Shown here one piece after another: positions 11,079 through 23,733 of a stretch of DNA of 64,000 bases (positions are counted from its first letter, which is position 1; the number at the start of each line of letters is the position of its first letter). The stretch covers positions 17,553,338 through 17,617,337 of the forward strand of contig CM034401.1 in NCBI GenBank assembly GCA_019925095.2, in the 5' to 3' direction. Under the pieces are notes generated by a model. The model was not told the DNA's origin and did no database searches. It saw only the letters and a list, made by a program, of their open reading frames with translations. The DNA comes from Dendrolimus kikuchii. Its lineage: Eukaryota > Arthropoda > Insecta > Lepidoptera > Lasiocampidae. The position numbers and the translations under genes were made by a program.

Positions 11079-11543
11079 TGCACAAACGGAGAAAGAATAC
11101 AATTTCCTGCGGCCCGGCGGCCTGTTCTAAAAGGTGACAAAACAACCCACAGGCCGCCACTTCTATAAAAAGTGTAGAATCAGTAAAATAGAATAATATC
11201 ATCGACCTGTAGACGTATTTGAAGCTGATTTTTAATAAAATTTACTCTTTTAAGTAAATGGAGTCTAGACTCTTGACTTGAATTTTGGTTATAGAATAAT
11301 TCTATAGGCAAAATTCTAGGTATTTCAGGTAGAGCATTTGCTGGTCTGAATCGATACCACCCCAAGGCTAGAGTATACCGCTATAGCAATTCTAATTTGT
11401 GTTATCGCATCAGGTTCTAGTCCCCCTTTAGACAGCTGCAGCACATTGGTAGCACCTTTGCTGTTACAAATGCCCATAAGTGATGCTAACCGCTTTCCAT
11501 CAGCTGGGCCGTCCACCTATCTGCTGAAGTTATGCAATAAAAT
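11079..11543 (+). repeat. SINE-like family A copy, interrupted
   Basis: The head (AACGGAGAAAGAATACAATT...CGGCGGCCTGTTC) is at 11079-11154 and the body and tail (GCATTTGC...CTGCTGAAGTTATGCAATAAA) at 11330-11543. About 175 bp of unrelated AT-rich sequence lies between, so something inserted into an older copy. Confidence 0.6.
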
Positions 11544-12239
11544 AAACCGACAAGCATTTCGGGCCAGGTTTCGAACTCGCGTTATTTCAGTCTAGGATGA
11601 CAGTGCATTAACTAGTAAAATATTGCGATTTCCACGGCTTTCCATGTTATCAGAATAAAAAACCTAATTTAACAGCAGTGAACTCGCAGACAATCCTGAG
11701 CTATCTGAATAAAATATGAACTCGAGTATACACATTGAAGTCTATTTCAAAACCTCAAATCACTGCCTTCAATATAAACCAAACGTGATCTAATCAGATT
11801 TAAAAGGGACCCTTATCTCATAAAAACGTTTCAAGAAAAACCTCAGTTCTCTATGACTGCTTCAGTGAAAGTGGGTCCAATTATAGGGGATTACTTTGTA
11901 ACTTGCTTTCCGGAGGAAGATTATTGCTTTTATATATTCCGAAATGTTTGGCATGCTTAACGGTATATGACAATCTTTCACAGTAGAACATACAGTAAGT
12001 TCTTTAAGTTAATCTCATATAAATCTTTGGATTATTGGATTATACCACTACTTATACTATTGGATTATATATGTATTTATCTGAAGACCTTCATACTGAT
12101 CAGTCTGTGACCAACTCTTACGGTCGCAATAAGTCTTTATATTATTTATATTTTTGATATCCTCCTCTGTGTGTTGGCTATATTACTTTTACAAAATTGC
12201 AGTTGATGTGATGGTTCCTTAACAAATGTTCACTTTGAT

Positions 12240-12500
12240 TCAATTATTGCTGGAGCAGCAGAAAGGTTGCCGGCCCAGCTAACAAAAAGTTGTTATCGTT
12301 GCCTATGGACTGGGAGCTGTGTGCTACTGGCCTCAGAGGGGAACTGGTACCTGGCTACTGATTCCCGAATACAGCTCAAGAGTATCGTGGCGGCATGCTC
12401 TAAACTAGGCGTGGTAGCTATCCAGACGAGCAAATGGCAAATATCTGTTTGTAGGTTGTCTATTGTGACAGGCCACCCGGCCGCACCATCCAGAGTACAT
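12240..12500 (-). repeat. SINE-like family A copy (antisense)
   Basis: Diverged copy starting TTATTGCTGGAGCAGCAGA and ending in the GGCCACCCGGCCGCA region. It is recognisable from the GTTGCCTATGGAC and GGTAGCTATCCAGAC blocks. Confidence 0.55.
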
Positions 12501-12627
12501 TTCTAAAGTCTGTAAAATTTTTAAATAGCAGATAGGGTTCTTGGCGCTCTCTTAGGTTAGCTGACTTGATTCCTTGCTACAAAAATTCTAATTATATTAG
12601 TTAATTGAAGAATTCGTCTTGTTTCAG

Positions 12628-12773
12628 GTTGAAGAAATCTTGGTAACACTAGGACTTTGGGACCATAGGAACACAAGAACGGAATGCCTCTCTGGTGGAC
12701 AGTTAAAGCGTCTCTCTGTCGCTTTGGAGCTGGTCAATAATCCACCCATCATTTTCTTAGACGAACCTACTAC
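12628..12773 (+). CDS. ABCG transporter, in-window exon 3 (signature, Walker B)
   Basis: The acceptor TTTCAG ends at 12627; the donor GTATGT begins at 12774. It encodes [16 protein letters not shown], the ABC signature LSGGQ (12688-12702), and Walker B IIFLDE (12748-12765) followed by PTT. The signature contacts ATP on the partner subunit and the Walker B acidic residues position magnesium and water. The exon ends two bases into a threonine codon. A SINE-A copy lies about 130 bp upstream. Confidence 0.95.
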
Positions 12774-14099
12774 GTATGTATTACTTTTGTTTTGTTAAAA
12801 CTGAAGCGTCAAGAACTTCTTCGATTACAGCTAGCGAATTGATTGAAGGCTTCAAAGCTTCAACAGCTTTGCTGGTATTTTGATTTTCTACTGGATATAC
12901 TCGAGACAGGTCGATGCGATTGCGTACGTCCATCATATTAATGGCCCAACCACGATTTTGTCATTATGAGCGACAGACAGTTAAGCGCGACTCCCAAGGG
13001 CTACTTACTAATACAAAAGTGTTAACGAATCATACCACGAGTTGTCGTGCTGGTCGCGACGTCTTCAGTCGCTCAGCCCAAGTTCGTGGCCGAACCGTGA
13101 TCATTCATTGTATAAAAGGCTATAGAATTTATGTAATATTTATATTTTTCCATAACGAATGAAAATGTAGTTTGCATATAAACTATAGGTATATTGAACC
13201 TTAAAATAATACTATTTGACTTTGATTGTAAAACCAGCAATTGATAGATGAGTTATGTAGGAAGCAAAATGATAATAAAAGAAACTTTGTTGCCCAACTT
13301 CTAATCGTTTACCAATCGTAACATGTCTGTTTCATCCACTCACATCTTCAATAATTAAACCACTCGTAGTTGTTTTTCTAAAAAGCATTTCCTAAAAAAA
13401 CCTCAATGGAACGTAACACATACAAAGTAAATAGATAAAACCACAACACGATTAGGATAAACCCTAATAGCCGAAGAAACTCATTATACCGAGATTAGCA
13501 ATGAGTAATTGTCGCAATCATTTTCATCACATCTGCGTTTCTTCTTTAAAAATATTTCTAAAACGGAAAGGACGGAAATAAATTAAAAGAAGCATCATCA
13601 TACTCATAGATGAAGGAGGTGAACGCAAGATAACATAATCTGAAGATGTGATAGCTTTTGTGGGATACAGCCCCAAATATTACATAAGCGTAACCGCGTA
13701 TAAAGATCTAAGTTAAAAATTAAAATTACTTTGTTTTCTCTTCATAGCCTGAAAAATTTATCGATTCTTATGAAAGACACAGATGTACTTTTGTTAGCAG
13801 GGATGAATTATACATCTTTCATTCATTTTCGCTATCTGTAGAAAACTGGAAAAAACTTTTTATCCTGAAAATGGGATAGTTTTTATGAATATCCAGAGAT
13901 TACGTGATTGAAGACACATGAATGGGGATAGTATAAACACATTTACCACTTCGCATCTGGTGGAGAATAAGCCTGTTCCCTGTACTGCATCAATAAAGAT
14001 AAAAATCAATCAATATTCTTCAATAAATATGTGAATAAACGTGGGCTAAAAAAGGATAGATGGATTGTGAGAAGAATGATGCATAAGAAATAAATAGAG
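12774..14099. other. intron sequence, nothing recognised
   Basis: Start of the 10.3-kb intron after exon 3. The open frame at 12914-13162 has no family features. A short TTTTTATCCTGAAAATGGGA near 13858 resembles the Helitron-like body at 41990 and 49250. Confidence 0.4.
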
Positions 14100-14400
14100 G
14101 GAGAGTGAAAGGAAATGATATTATGAGCCGAACCCGTTTGGTAGGTATCATCGACAGCCCCCTATGCAGAGCATGCCTGGATGCAGAAGAAACAGCGGCC
14201 CATGTCCTGCTTGAATGCGGAGAGGTGGCCAATACAGGGCGAAGTATCTGGACACCCCATATAGCCTCCGAGCAGTCTTTAGCGACGTCAAGAAACTGGT
14301 GGACTTCTTGAAGGAGCTGGGCTAAATGGAGTAACCCCTCATTCACGATCGCATGCAAAATAAGCGCTATATCGTCGAGTTGCGGAAACCGCCCGCTCGC
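14100..14400 (+). pseudogene. Jockey/R1-type LINE RNase H-end relic
   Basis: The plus strand reads GIIDSPLCRACLDAEETAA then HVLLECGEVANTG, the same RNase H-end block as 2838-3330. The start is truncated and the frame is soon broken. Confidence 0.75.
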
Positions 14401-14879
14401 AAAATATAGGCCGAACCCAACTGATTGACGACTAATTTTACTGTCCGAATATGTAGTTCTCAAGCAAGCGCTGGAACTAATGATCATAACATCTCATAAG
14501 AACAAGTGCAAACATTACTAAAGTCGAACTCTTTTGTTCACTTGGAGTACAATATCTCAATAGGCACGTGATTATCCGCTTCTATTGCCTAGAATGACCA
14601 GCTTTAGAAATTTCACAATACCAATTTCAAAGCCCGATTAAAGGTATTTGGACATGACGTCAATAAGAAGTAATTGACTTATTCACTATAGAAATAACTT
14701 TTTATTTGGGACAAATCGATTCTTGTTTGGAAAATTGGAGTATTAGGACTGAGAGTCAATCTCGGCGAATATAACCCTAAATAAAGGCCGGAAGTGAAAT
14801 TTAGGTTAGGGGTGTCACATAAGAATTTTTCATCGGATTTCTCGAACTTGGAATGTGCCTCATACCAGACGCGAACAAA

Positions 14880-15140
14880 TTGATTTATAACCGACTTCAA
14901 AAAGGAGGGGGTTCTCAATTCATATGTATGTTCGTAACTCGATTTCTCCGTCAATTGTTAACCGATTTTCAAAATTTTTCTTTTAATCGAAAGGGACTCC
15001 CGAATTGGTCCCATTGTCACCATGTCAGGATCTGATGAGTAGATGCTAGGAAAATCGAGAGAAACCCTCGAAATTTGTTTTACTTGGCATTGACTTGATG
15101 TTATAGAAAGAAGTCGGGTTTGTTTTTGTTATTATTGGTA
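14880..15140. repeat. dispersed lepidopteran-type repeat (ccgacttc family)
   Basis: Starts ACCGACTTCAAAAAGGAGGG and ends near GAAGTCGGGTTTGTTTTTGT, so the two ends are inverted. A relative is at 37430-37700 and fragments are at 5205, 905 and 38090-38230. 15141-16125 holds nothing else recognised. Confidence 0.55.
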
Positions 15141-16127
15141 TTTTTATTAAAATGTTCTCTGTATATTTTATCAACCTAAAATAGTGCCTAAAATATATTT
15201 CAATAAAAAACTAATTAACAACATTGGTTCAGTACGTGTATCATCTCCACGCATAATGAATGATTTAATAGAAGCTTATGAAATACACAGTCATTTAATT
15301 TTATCTACAAAACCCCTTGTACTTAACGCCCTTTTCATTTCATCCCATAGTTCAATGTTATGATATAGGGATACATTCTACGATTATGGACGCGAATGTC
15401 TTAAGTAATATATCACTAACTCTTGACTTAAGTAAATAAAGTCAACAGTTACTATACTATTTGGGAGACCTGTCCAACGACTGTAAAACATCTCATTACG
15501 CAAAAACTTTCATATTTACTGATTAGCTGTGCTTCCCACCTTGTTCTGGCCGTCTTGTACTTAACATTCATATCTTCTGAAACCCGCAACATATGAAAAT
15601 GAAACACATAAGAAAATTTTAGATAAAAATCTCTGAAATTTTCATTGACATCCGTTGTGCAGTTTCTGAATCTATTTGGGGCAAACTGAGACAAAAAAAA
15701 TCTAAACTCTACTATTGGGCATTGAAAAAAGCAGTTTCACTTAACTTTTATTTTAAAATCACTGTTGCAATTACGAACAATAATTTAAAATTATAACAAA
15801 ATATTTTACTTTCTATTTTTTAGTATTAACTGAATTCACTGATAATTCACGTCGGTTTATTATCAAATAAACCGAAGTGAATTTTCACTTTCGCCCGATC
15901 ACATTACCTGAGTTTAAGATTCTAACGTCGACCAACGCAGATTATGTACAGTCCACTGCAACTAGGAGTACACTCCGTGCATTTTTATACAATATAACAG
16001 GCAAACACTTCAATTTCATTATAAGTAATCAATTAGTATTTATAATAATTCTGTAGGGTAGTCTGGAGGAAGTCGCCTGTGGCGAGAAGATCGCTCATTG
16101 TACTGTAACAGCCAGCGGTTTATTATT

Positions 16128-16450
16128 ATTGCTGAAGCACAGCAGACAGGCTGACGGCCCAACTCTGATGGAAAGTGATTACCGTTGCTTATTGACATTA
16201 GTAATACCTAAGGTCCCGCCAATATGCTGCCGGCCTTGAAGGAAAACCTAGCCACTGATGCCAGAATACAACTCAAAATAGTTATGGCGGCATACTCTCG
16301 ATCATGGGTGGTAGCCATCCAGACGGGCAAATGCCCTACCATCTGGCTGTGGGTTGTTTTATCGCCTCTTACGACAAGCCGTCCGGCCGCAGGAATTAGT
16401 ATTTTTTCCGTTCCTGTACGGAGATGTTTTGTTCCGTGCTGCGGGTTTTG
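16128..16450 (-). repeat. SINE-like family A copy (antisense)
   Basis: Begins with the reversed tail TTATTGCTGAAGCACAGCAG and includes GGTAGCCATCCAGACGGGCA, collinear with the better copies at 47646 and 62536. Confidence 0.6.
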
Positions 16451-16525
16451 AGCTGACCAGGATCTTACTAATCAAATGAGAGATTGGCTTAGGATATATC
16501 TTTTTCTCTTCCAAGACTTTTATAA

Positions 16526-16850
16526 GAGACTAGCGGCCCCGGCAGACGTTGTCCTGCTCTGAAAAAATAAAAATCTAGAACCCGATCTCCGCGCCACCTA
16601 CCGGTTCTAATTCCGAATCTAAATCATCCGGGAACCCACTCAAACACACAAAAACAAAATCACCAAAATCGCTCCCGGTGATAAGGAGAATTGTAGAACC
16701 CGATCTCAGCGCCACCTACCGGTTCCAATTGTGGATCTAAACCATCCCGGGACCCACTCAAACACACACACAAAATTTCATCAAAATCAGTAAAGTCGTT
16801 CTCAAGTTGTAAAATTACAACGAAAAGTGGCATTGATTTTTATATATATA
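16526..16850. mobile_element. Helitron-like repeat (gacgttgtcctgct family)
   Basis: Starts ACTAGCGGCCCCGGCAGACG and contains two tandem sub-blocks beginning GAACCCGATCT...GCGCCACCTACCGGTT. Relatives are at 44358-44945, 48762-48965 and 63085-63248. Confidence 0.5.
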
Positions 16851-16914
16851 ATTCTGTAACATACTTCTGTATAAAACTTATAAAAAAAAAGAATTTGAGA
16901 TATAAATAGAATAT

Positions 16915-17121
16915 GAAATATACAGAAAAACAATATTTAGCTAGACGTGTTGCTGGGGAGTTTCTTGCCGCTTCTTCTCCTTTATAGCATCAACACGTTG
17001 CGAAGCGGTGTACATAGAATAGGAAGTAAAAATTAAATTTTAACTTACATGTATGACCTTCAAAAAGTGTTTTCCAGTGGAACTTATTTAGAATAAAAAC
17101 TTTTGAATTTGAATTTGAATA
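16915..17121 (+). repeat. LINE 3' end with (TTGAAT)n tail
   Basis: Ends TTTTGAATTTGAATTTGAAT, a short tandem tail as in CR1/L2-like LINEs. Reverse copies are at 36925-37095 and 58125-58315. 17122-17734 holds nothing else recognised. Confidence 0.6.
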
Positions 17122-17734
17122 TATAGATGTATTCTGCACGCGGACCGATATAATAATGAATTCTGTTATTTTGGGAGGCGCATTTCACGATTTAAAAATT
17201 TAAATTAATTATTTCTTAATATATTATAGCGACCAAGAGGTTAGTCGTTATCTTTACGTTTGAGCTATAAAGTTAATCATTCAATAATAGATTTGTATAG
17301 AACATTGCACAATAGCTACTGATATCGTCAGTTTATTTTTTAAATCCAAATCAGCGTTATATTAAAACTTTTGTCACAGCCCTTGCTATTTCGCTCTGAC
17401 GAATTTATATACAGGATAGCCTGGTTATCCGACGGCTGAATGAACAATCCTGCAGCCCGCCGCATATGAACACTTTAGATTATGTCACTCTGAATGTATG
17501 CACATTTTTCTTTCTTCTGATAAAGAGTATTGAATTGCTTTGTTGTTTGGGTTCTACGGCCATTTTGGCAACGGAATCGTTATGAGATTATCATGTGCGT
17601 CCAGCCATCTATTCGTCTATCTTTGTAGATTAAAGGCATATTTCTCAGAAACTACTCGTCATCATCCGAGCGGTAAATCCCGGCTGCGTTTTAAATACTA
17701 GTTCATCCGAGTTATATAGTTCTGGCAATGGCCA

Positions 17735-18515
17735 TTAAAGTCTATAATATAAAATTCTACAAACGCCGTATCTGTACATTGAAGCTGTTTAAAAAAATAA
17801 CTGGAATACACCGATAGAGAAAGCGATACAACTATTTATTAATTTCTTGTCTGTTTGTACGAGAATCACTGAAAAATGACTGAGCCGAGTTCGACGCGGT
17901 TTTCTGGGAATCCCGCGAGTAATTTTATGGGAATGATTTAAAATGACCAGTTTAAAAAAGTCGGATTGTAATGTGATTTTTTCACTGATCGATAACAAAT
18001 TTTATGTTATAAAATGCGTGATTTTGTATCCCGGGAATCCCGCGGGAATTTTGCCGGGAGCGGTTTGTAGTTGTTCGGTTACATAAAAATTAGCTTATAC
18101 CGACACATACATACATAACTTCACGCCAGTTCCCTTGCGGGGTAGGCAAGAACAACAGCGCCAATCAGGCTTATTCTTACACACCTCACTTGCTTCTTTG
18201 ACATTCATAGCTCTTGTCATGCACGCTCGTCTGTTCTTAAGGCTCCTGACATCACCTTCTGCTAGTACACGATCAATTTGATCATGGAAGGTGTGTCGTG
18301 GCCTTCCACTTCTGCATCCATCCACTTTTGCATTGTATATCTGTTTAGTCATTCTTTCATCATGCATTCTTTATACCGACATAGTTTTCACTAAAACGGT
18401 ACCTTATATTATCTTTTAAATGCTGCGGTACTTTGTGTCCCGAGAATACCGTGGGAATTTCAAGTCAAGCGTGGACGAAGTCGTAGGCATATCCTAGTAT
18501 ATAATAAATTGATAT
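17735..18515 (+). mobile_element. dispersed element family C, interrupted by an RTE insertion
   Basis: Starts near AATTCTACAAACGCCGTATC and ends around GTGGACGAAGTCGTAGGCAT. It contains repeated GGAATCCCGCGGGAATTTT-type blocks. Relatives are at 27285-27715, 45445-45705 (reverse) and 58945-59372, with a fragment at 26707-26785. The RTE-like tail 18106-18370 sits inside it. Confidence 0.6.
18106..18370 (-). mobile_element. RTE-like LINE 3' fragment with 11-bp target duplication
   Basis: The minus strand encodes MHDERMTKQIYNAKVDGCRS ... MTRAMNVKEASEVCKNKP and ends in a (TATG)n tail. It is flanked by the direct repeat TTATACCGACA at 18095-18105 and 18371-18381. The element is 5'-truncated to 265 bp, a classic target-primed insertion. 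Confidence 0.88.
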
Positions 18516-19800
18516 TTTTAATAATAGTCCGCGAGCGTCGCATTGTAATATATTTTGACTATCTACTTGAAAAACATGTTATTTTACTATGTAGGTGTTT
18601 TTATTAATTTGACATTAGGTGAGTGTACGTGTCCTTAGTTAATATTCTTATAAAAAGTATTAGACTTTATAATTATACTAGTTCTAAATTAAAATTTAGA
18701 ACAGAAGTAGATTAATAAAAAATAAAAAAAATGTTTTAGAATTGGCTGAGTGTGTCTATCGCGTATAAATATTAGGCGCCGCAGTATCAAGGAATATCTT
18801 CATTCATCTCCATATATCTACATATATTCAACTGTACAATTTAAGAACCTAGCAGCTGACGTTACTTTTAAATAATAATTCTTGTTTATGCATGCATTCA
18901 TTGTCTTGCTAAGCATTTACTTGTGTGTTGTTTTTGGCAAAACGTGCGAAAGCTATCAAAACATGGTATCTCTCCCAATATGCTTAATAAATAAGTAGTT
19001 ATAAAATAGCATGTGGTTAAAGTTCATGACTTATTTTGTGATGTCAAAACTGTGCAAGAAATTTCTTTTTAGCTAGGCTTATTATATGGTAAATACAGCA
19101 GTACCGTTCTTACCACGATTACATGGCTAAAGAATCCTAATATCGCGTAAACAAATTTTTTTTGAGTTTTTTTGTTATTTTGGTCAGCTTGGATTTTTCT
19201 ATGTTCTTTTACTCTATAGATCATAGTTTACAACGTACGTAATACATTCTAGGAATTTTCAAAACAAAGATCTTGCCACCTATCGACTAAAATAAAAAAA
19301 GTTACCAAGAAACAACGCTATAATTTTTCAAGACACGTCTAATGACTCTTCAGATGCTTATTATGTATGTACGCTGTAAAAAGCAGAAAGTTTTTCTCAC
19401 TTATTTTTTTCAATAACTATAACTTATTAAGTAAAATAGCCGTACATAAACAGTCCGACGCACGAAGGGAGAGATTATGATTTTATGAGGGTACTCACTA
19501 TATTTGCCAAAAAGTTTATGGAGCCTTAAAAAATCTAGCATGACTTTATATTCATATTTATCCGAGCTAAATGTCTCCTGTATCTTACATCTTCGCAGCT
19601 CTTCAACAAATTTTCCGATTCAATATGCGTATTGTTTAAATTACTGCATGCTGGCAGTGAAGAAGAGCCGTACATCCATATCTGGAACTGTCCAATCCGA
19701 CTCGGACAAGCGTGTACTCTCCGTTGTCTTAATAATTGAGAGGACCGGTCAATTACCCTAATAATTAGCAGGCGAGCGCATCGCAAGCACTGATGCGCTA
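18516..19800. other. intron sequence with a short dispersed repeat
   Basis: About 18930-19065 resembles 33265-33400 (shared block around TCAAAACATGGTA.C.CTCCCAAT). Nothing else is recognised. The open frames at 19504-19786 overlap on both strands and show no family motif. Confidence 0.4.
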
Positions 19801-20115
19801 GGATCAGCGTGGACGTAACTACGTTTTAAGTCTCACGCTCTTCCTGCCATAAGCGCGAGGCACATGGGAGGAGGGTGGTTTTAGTGGAGTTTTGAGTATT
19901 TGATTCTCCATACATGCCGGCGATTGACTCTGGTGGTCATTGGTATGGTTTCCTCTTATCGCTTTGGTCCAATCCCTAGCAAACGAGCCGGTAGTGCGCG
20001 AAATGCATTTCCTTCGCCTCAAAAAAAAAGGCAGTGGAAAGTTTACGCGCGTATATTGTAAGCCTAACTCGTTCTCTTGTATTGTTCTATTAATATTGTA
20101 CAATAAAGTATATTC
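19800..20115 (+). repeat. possible LINE 3' region
   Basis: The CGCGAGGCACATGGGAGGAG, GTGGTTTTAG and CTCCATACATGCCGG blocks followed by ATTGTACAATAAAGTA look like a non-LTR 3' end. The 197-codon minus-strand frame at 19819-20412 has no recognisable domain and probably arises by chance. Confidence 0.35.
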
Positions 20116-20519
20116 AATTCCAATATTCCTGCTATATTTTTCAAAGGTACAGTAAAACAAGAGCGGTTGCCAAAAGCTATTTTCTTTGGCTAATCCCCCA
20201 GCTTCACTGATACACGTTGTATATACGCACAACTTAGATTCAATCGGCCGAAATAATTCACATTGATTCTGGCAGGAGCCGTCGGAAAGTTCTGTTAATT
20301 TGCCCCAAGGATTTCGGCCCATTAAAATTTTGTACTGAACATTAATTCGGAACAAAGCTAAACACGTATCTAACACGACATACATTTTGTGTGACAGTAC
20401 AATGTACGTCATTGTGCTCGAGAACTTTTTTTAAAATGTGAGATGACGAGCACACAACGTAGCACACAGGTATTATACACTGATATTGATGCTGCTAGTT
20501 TGGTTTCTTTAGCTGTTTT

Positions 20520-20900
20520 CACACCATTATGTCTTACGGTACTCTATTGTGGGCTAATGCAGCTGACAAAAATACTAAGTTCGTCCTGCAGAAGCTCGCT
20601 ATTCCCTCAATTTACAACATAAGAGCGCGGGATTCCTTGCGCGATAACTTTAAAGAAATAAATATTTTAGAAGTGGCTTCACAGTATATACTTGAAAATG
20701 TATTACATACTTACTATATGTTAAGAAAAATATCTCGGATTTTCTCAGATTAGGTATGTACATTGTAAAAGTACTAGAAGAAGAAGAAACTCCCACATGT
20801 AGGCTCCATAAAGTTTACAATAATTTCGTCGGGCAAAGTGTAATGCTGTTTAACAAAATCCCAGAAAACATTCAACAGTTTTCAATAAATTAAATTAAAA
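20520..20900 (+). pseudogene. Jockey/CR1-like LINE reverse-transcriptase C-terminal relic
   Basis: Reads MSYGTLLWANAADKNTKFVL, QKLAIPSIYNIRARDSLRDN and FKEINILEVASQYILENVLH. This is the thumb end of Jockey/CR1-like RTs (Y.....W........LQK.AI..I......CR..F....I..). A frame change follows at about 20750. Confidence 0.8.
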
Positions 20901-21289
20901 AAAAAAACAGAAAAGCAACGTTGTTTCGAGAAGGCTTATTATTATATGAAGCAAATTTTTTTTAAATGACCGCTCCGAATGAGTATAATCTGATCGCCAC
21001 CAAGTTTTTTCAGTAATCATTCATATAGGTTACTTTGTTAAACCTTCTATTAGTATAAAGTAAAACGAATAATAAAATCGAATCGACTCGATTGAATCGT
21101 CGAAATCGGATAATAAGTAATTAAAATTGCTTTGGAAGCGGTGGTATACCCATGACTTTCAGTAAGTCATCTGTAAGATTCCATTTTGAAAAAATACATT
21201 CATTTTCATTATCACACATTACGGATTACCTAGAAACTTTTTTCTTAATATTTTTTTTTAAATATTATATTATTATTATATAAAATAAT

Positions 21290-21415
21290 TTCTCATACGC
21301 ACCGCTGCAGAGTGGAACTCTTTACCGTCGTCTGTCTTTCCTAAAGAATATAATCTAGGTGTCTTCAAGTCTCGCGTTAACAAGTATCTGCTAGGTAAGC
21401 GTGCTCCACCTTAGA
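21290..21415 (+). pseudogene. LINE RT C-terminal fragment
   Basis: The plus strand reads [20 protein letters not shown] then [15 protein letters not shown] and a stop. It is the same C-terminal block as 32100-32380. Confidence 0.75.
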
Positions 21416-21484
21416 CTGCATTTCCACCTGATCTGAAATATCCAAAATTATAAAAAAAAGTCAGCAATATCTGTAATCGGCAGG

Positions 21485-21704
21485 CAAACACACATATTGT
21501 ATATGCCCAAATTAAGCAAGTTACGCTTGTGTTATGGGTAATATAGAACGGACTACTCTGGGGCCGATCCCAGACACCCAGACCATAGTAAATAACGGGG
21601 AAAATACGTTTCCGAAATTTACTATACCAGGAATCGAACCCGGAGCCTCTGCGTTGCAGTGAGGTAGGCCGGCAAAGGCTTAGCCCGCTCAACCACAGAG
21701 GCCG
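21485..21704 (-). repeat. tRNA-derived SINE (antisense)
   Basis: Read on the minus strand, it starts GACGGCCTCTGTGGTTGAGC with the A-box region and has the B box GGGTTCGATTCC. The best-preserved pol III head of this family in the window. Confidence 0.78.
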
Positions 21705-23068
21705 TCAGATAAAATAGAATATAGAATTTATGTATTTGTTAATATAATATGTTAGAAATACTACACTATAAAGTATATACAAATTAATATTAAACTACAA
21801 AATCTAGTACCAGACGCTGTCAGTTAGAAACGTGCGCAAAAGATTAGCCACATTACCTTGCTGAACAGCAACGCTAATATTACGCTCGGATATGTCTCGA
21901 TAAAACTTATGCGCCTCAGGCCCTCATGGTCTCAGGGTCTTGACCCCAAAAGCCGCAAATATGTAGCCATTTCTGACGGCTGAGTATTTGCGGCGTTTTA
22001 AGCCACCTTAATCCGTCTACGAACAAATTGTTCGCCATCTAAAATGTTCTTAATTTAGCACGACGTTAAACTTTTCGAGAACGTAACTCAATTTTATTTG
22101 TTTAGGCGTGTCAACGAAGCTTGAATTATTTATATACAAACAAAAATAATATAGCTAATTACTTTAAATGCCTTGTAATAATCGTATTTTTGTAACTCTA
22201 ATCACAGGTAGGTTACATACCAAATTGTGTAATTCGTTTGGATTGTGGTTAGATATTACAGTGAAATGGTATTTAATGTTAATAAATGTTTATGATAAGC
22301 TAATTACGTGTTGTGTAATAATTGTAAAACCGTTTTTTTATTGCTAAGCTGGCCTTTAGGATAGCATATGGGGATGAGACAGAGAGATCAAAAAGGATAA
22401 ATGGGATAAAGGCGATGGGATATGGATTTTCGTAATTGGCTATTTTACAAGTTTTATTTTGTTTGCATTTATTGAAGTGATAACTTCCTATGGGAGGGTA
22501 AACCGCTTAGTTACGTAACGCATTACGGCGCCAGTCTGTCTGGCTTTCCTTTCTCTCACGCATACGGCAGCGGTAGGCAGGCTCCTCCTCTCTCACTCTA
22601 ACCCACAGCGCTAGCCGTATTTCGGTAATTAGATTAAATAATGATACTAATAATGTACATACACAAAATTCTATTGTACATATTCAAGAATTGTAACTAG
22701 GAATAAAATATATTTTATAATCAATAAAAGAGTTTTATAGATATATTAATAAATAACCTTTCCTTACATTATCATATTAATATACATAAAATTTAAGTAA
22801 TAACCTAAGCTTTTCTCAAGTTAAACAAATTCAATATTAAATAGTTCAACTTACATTCGTTTAAGTTATCACCTCTGTCGAGTGTCCTGAGACGCACACC
22901 GTCTTTTTTATATTATACTTAGTTCCGTTATTAATTGTCTTGCCAAGCAAGGTTTAGTATGGATGTAATAGTAATTTTAACTGTCAAAAAATTCTTTATT
23001 TGTAAGTGTGTTGTTCTATATTTATTATTTAAAAAACTTTTGATAATCCATAAGTATATTTATTACAG
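21705..23068. other. intron sequence before ABCG exon 4
   Basis: A truncated SINE-B tail is possible near 22335-22440 (reversed A-rich end TTTTTTTATTGCTAAGC). The block 22500-22625 is less AT-rich but shows no coding signal. Otherwise nothing is recognised. Confidence 0.4.
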
Positions 23069-23228
23069 AGGTCTGGACATCGTTTCAATAAGACAGCTGG
23101 TGGTGTTGCTGCGGTTGCTCTCACGTCAAGGACGCACAATCATCTGCACGGTGCACCAACCATCAGCGTCATTGTTCGCACTCTTCGACAGGGTTTACGT
23201 CCTTACGAGGGGCAAATGCTGTTATCAG
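23069..23228 (+). CDS. ABCG transporter, in-window exon 4 (D-loop, H-loop)
   Basis: The acceptor TTACAG ends at 23068; the donor GTACAG begins at 23229. The first base completes threonine, giving PTTGLD with the D-loop. The segment GRTIICTVHQPSASLFALFD carries the H-loop histidine (codon 23154-23156) that contacts the ATP gamma-phosphate. It ends RGKCCYQ in phase 0. It stands alone between introns of about 10.3 kb on either side, the two largest in the gene. Confidence 0.94.
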
Positions 23229-23515
23229 GTACAGTAAAACCATTTTATAACGAAGCCCAATGTAACGATTTTCTCGATTTAACAAATTCTTAAAAATCCC
23301 CTAAAACCAGCTGTAAGATTTAATATAAATTAAACCTTTACGAATACAGTTCTAAACTTGCTAAAATTAGACTAAACTAAACTCTATATAACAAACCACA
23401 TTGTAACAAAATTCGTAATATAACGAATATTATCTAATCTCCTTCTGATTTGTTATATCAAGGTTAAGTACACTGTATAAATGAATATTGTTTATTTTAT
23501 ACATCACAGTTTTTA

Positions 23516-23532
23516 GAGAGAGAGAGAGAGAG

Positions 23533-23566
<34 letters not shown>

Positions 23567-23568
23567 CA
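23516..23568. repeat. (GA)n microsatellite
   Basis: About 50 bp of GA repeats with single interruptions, 290 bp after ABCG exon 4. Confidence 0.9.
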
Positions 23569-23733
23569 CAAAATGTATTTTTGGATACTTTTTATCGTGT
23601 AACTGTATTAATTCATTTAATCTCATAATTCCTTCAACATGTATTGTCATTATCACCCTTAAACGTTCTCCATTAAACCTTAAGGTTCAGGAAGCTGCTA
23701 AGCCACTCCAAATTTTTATAGTTACTAAAAAAT

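Noticed and set aside
19819..20412. 197-codon minus-strand frame
   Set aside because: No recognisable domain; it overlaps a probable LINE 3' region on the other strand, and residue composition is unremarkable.
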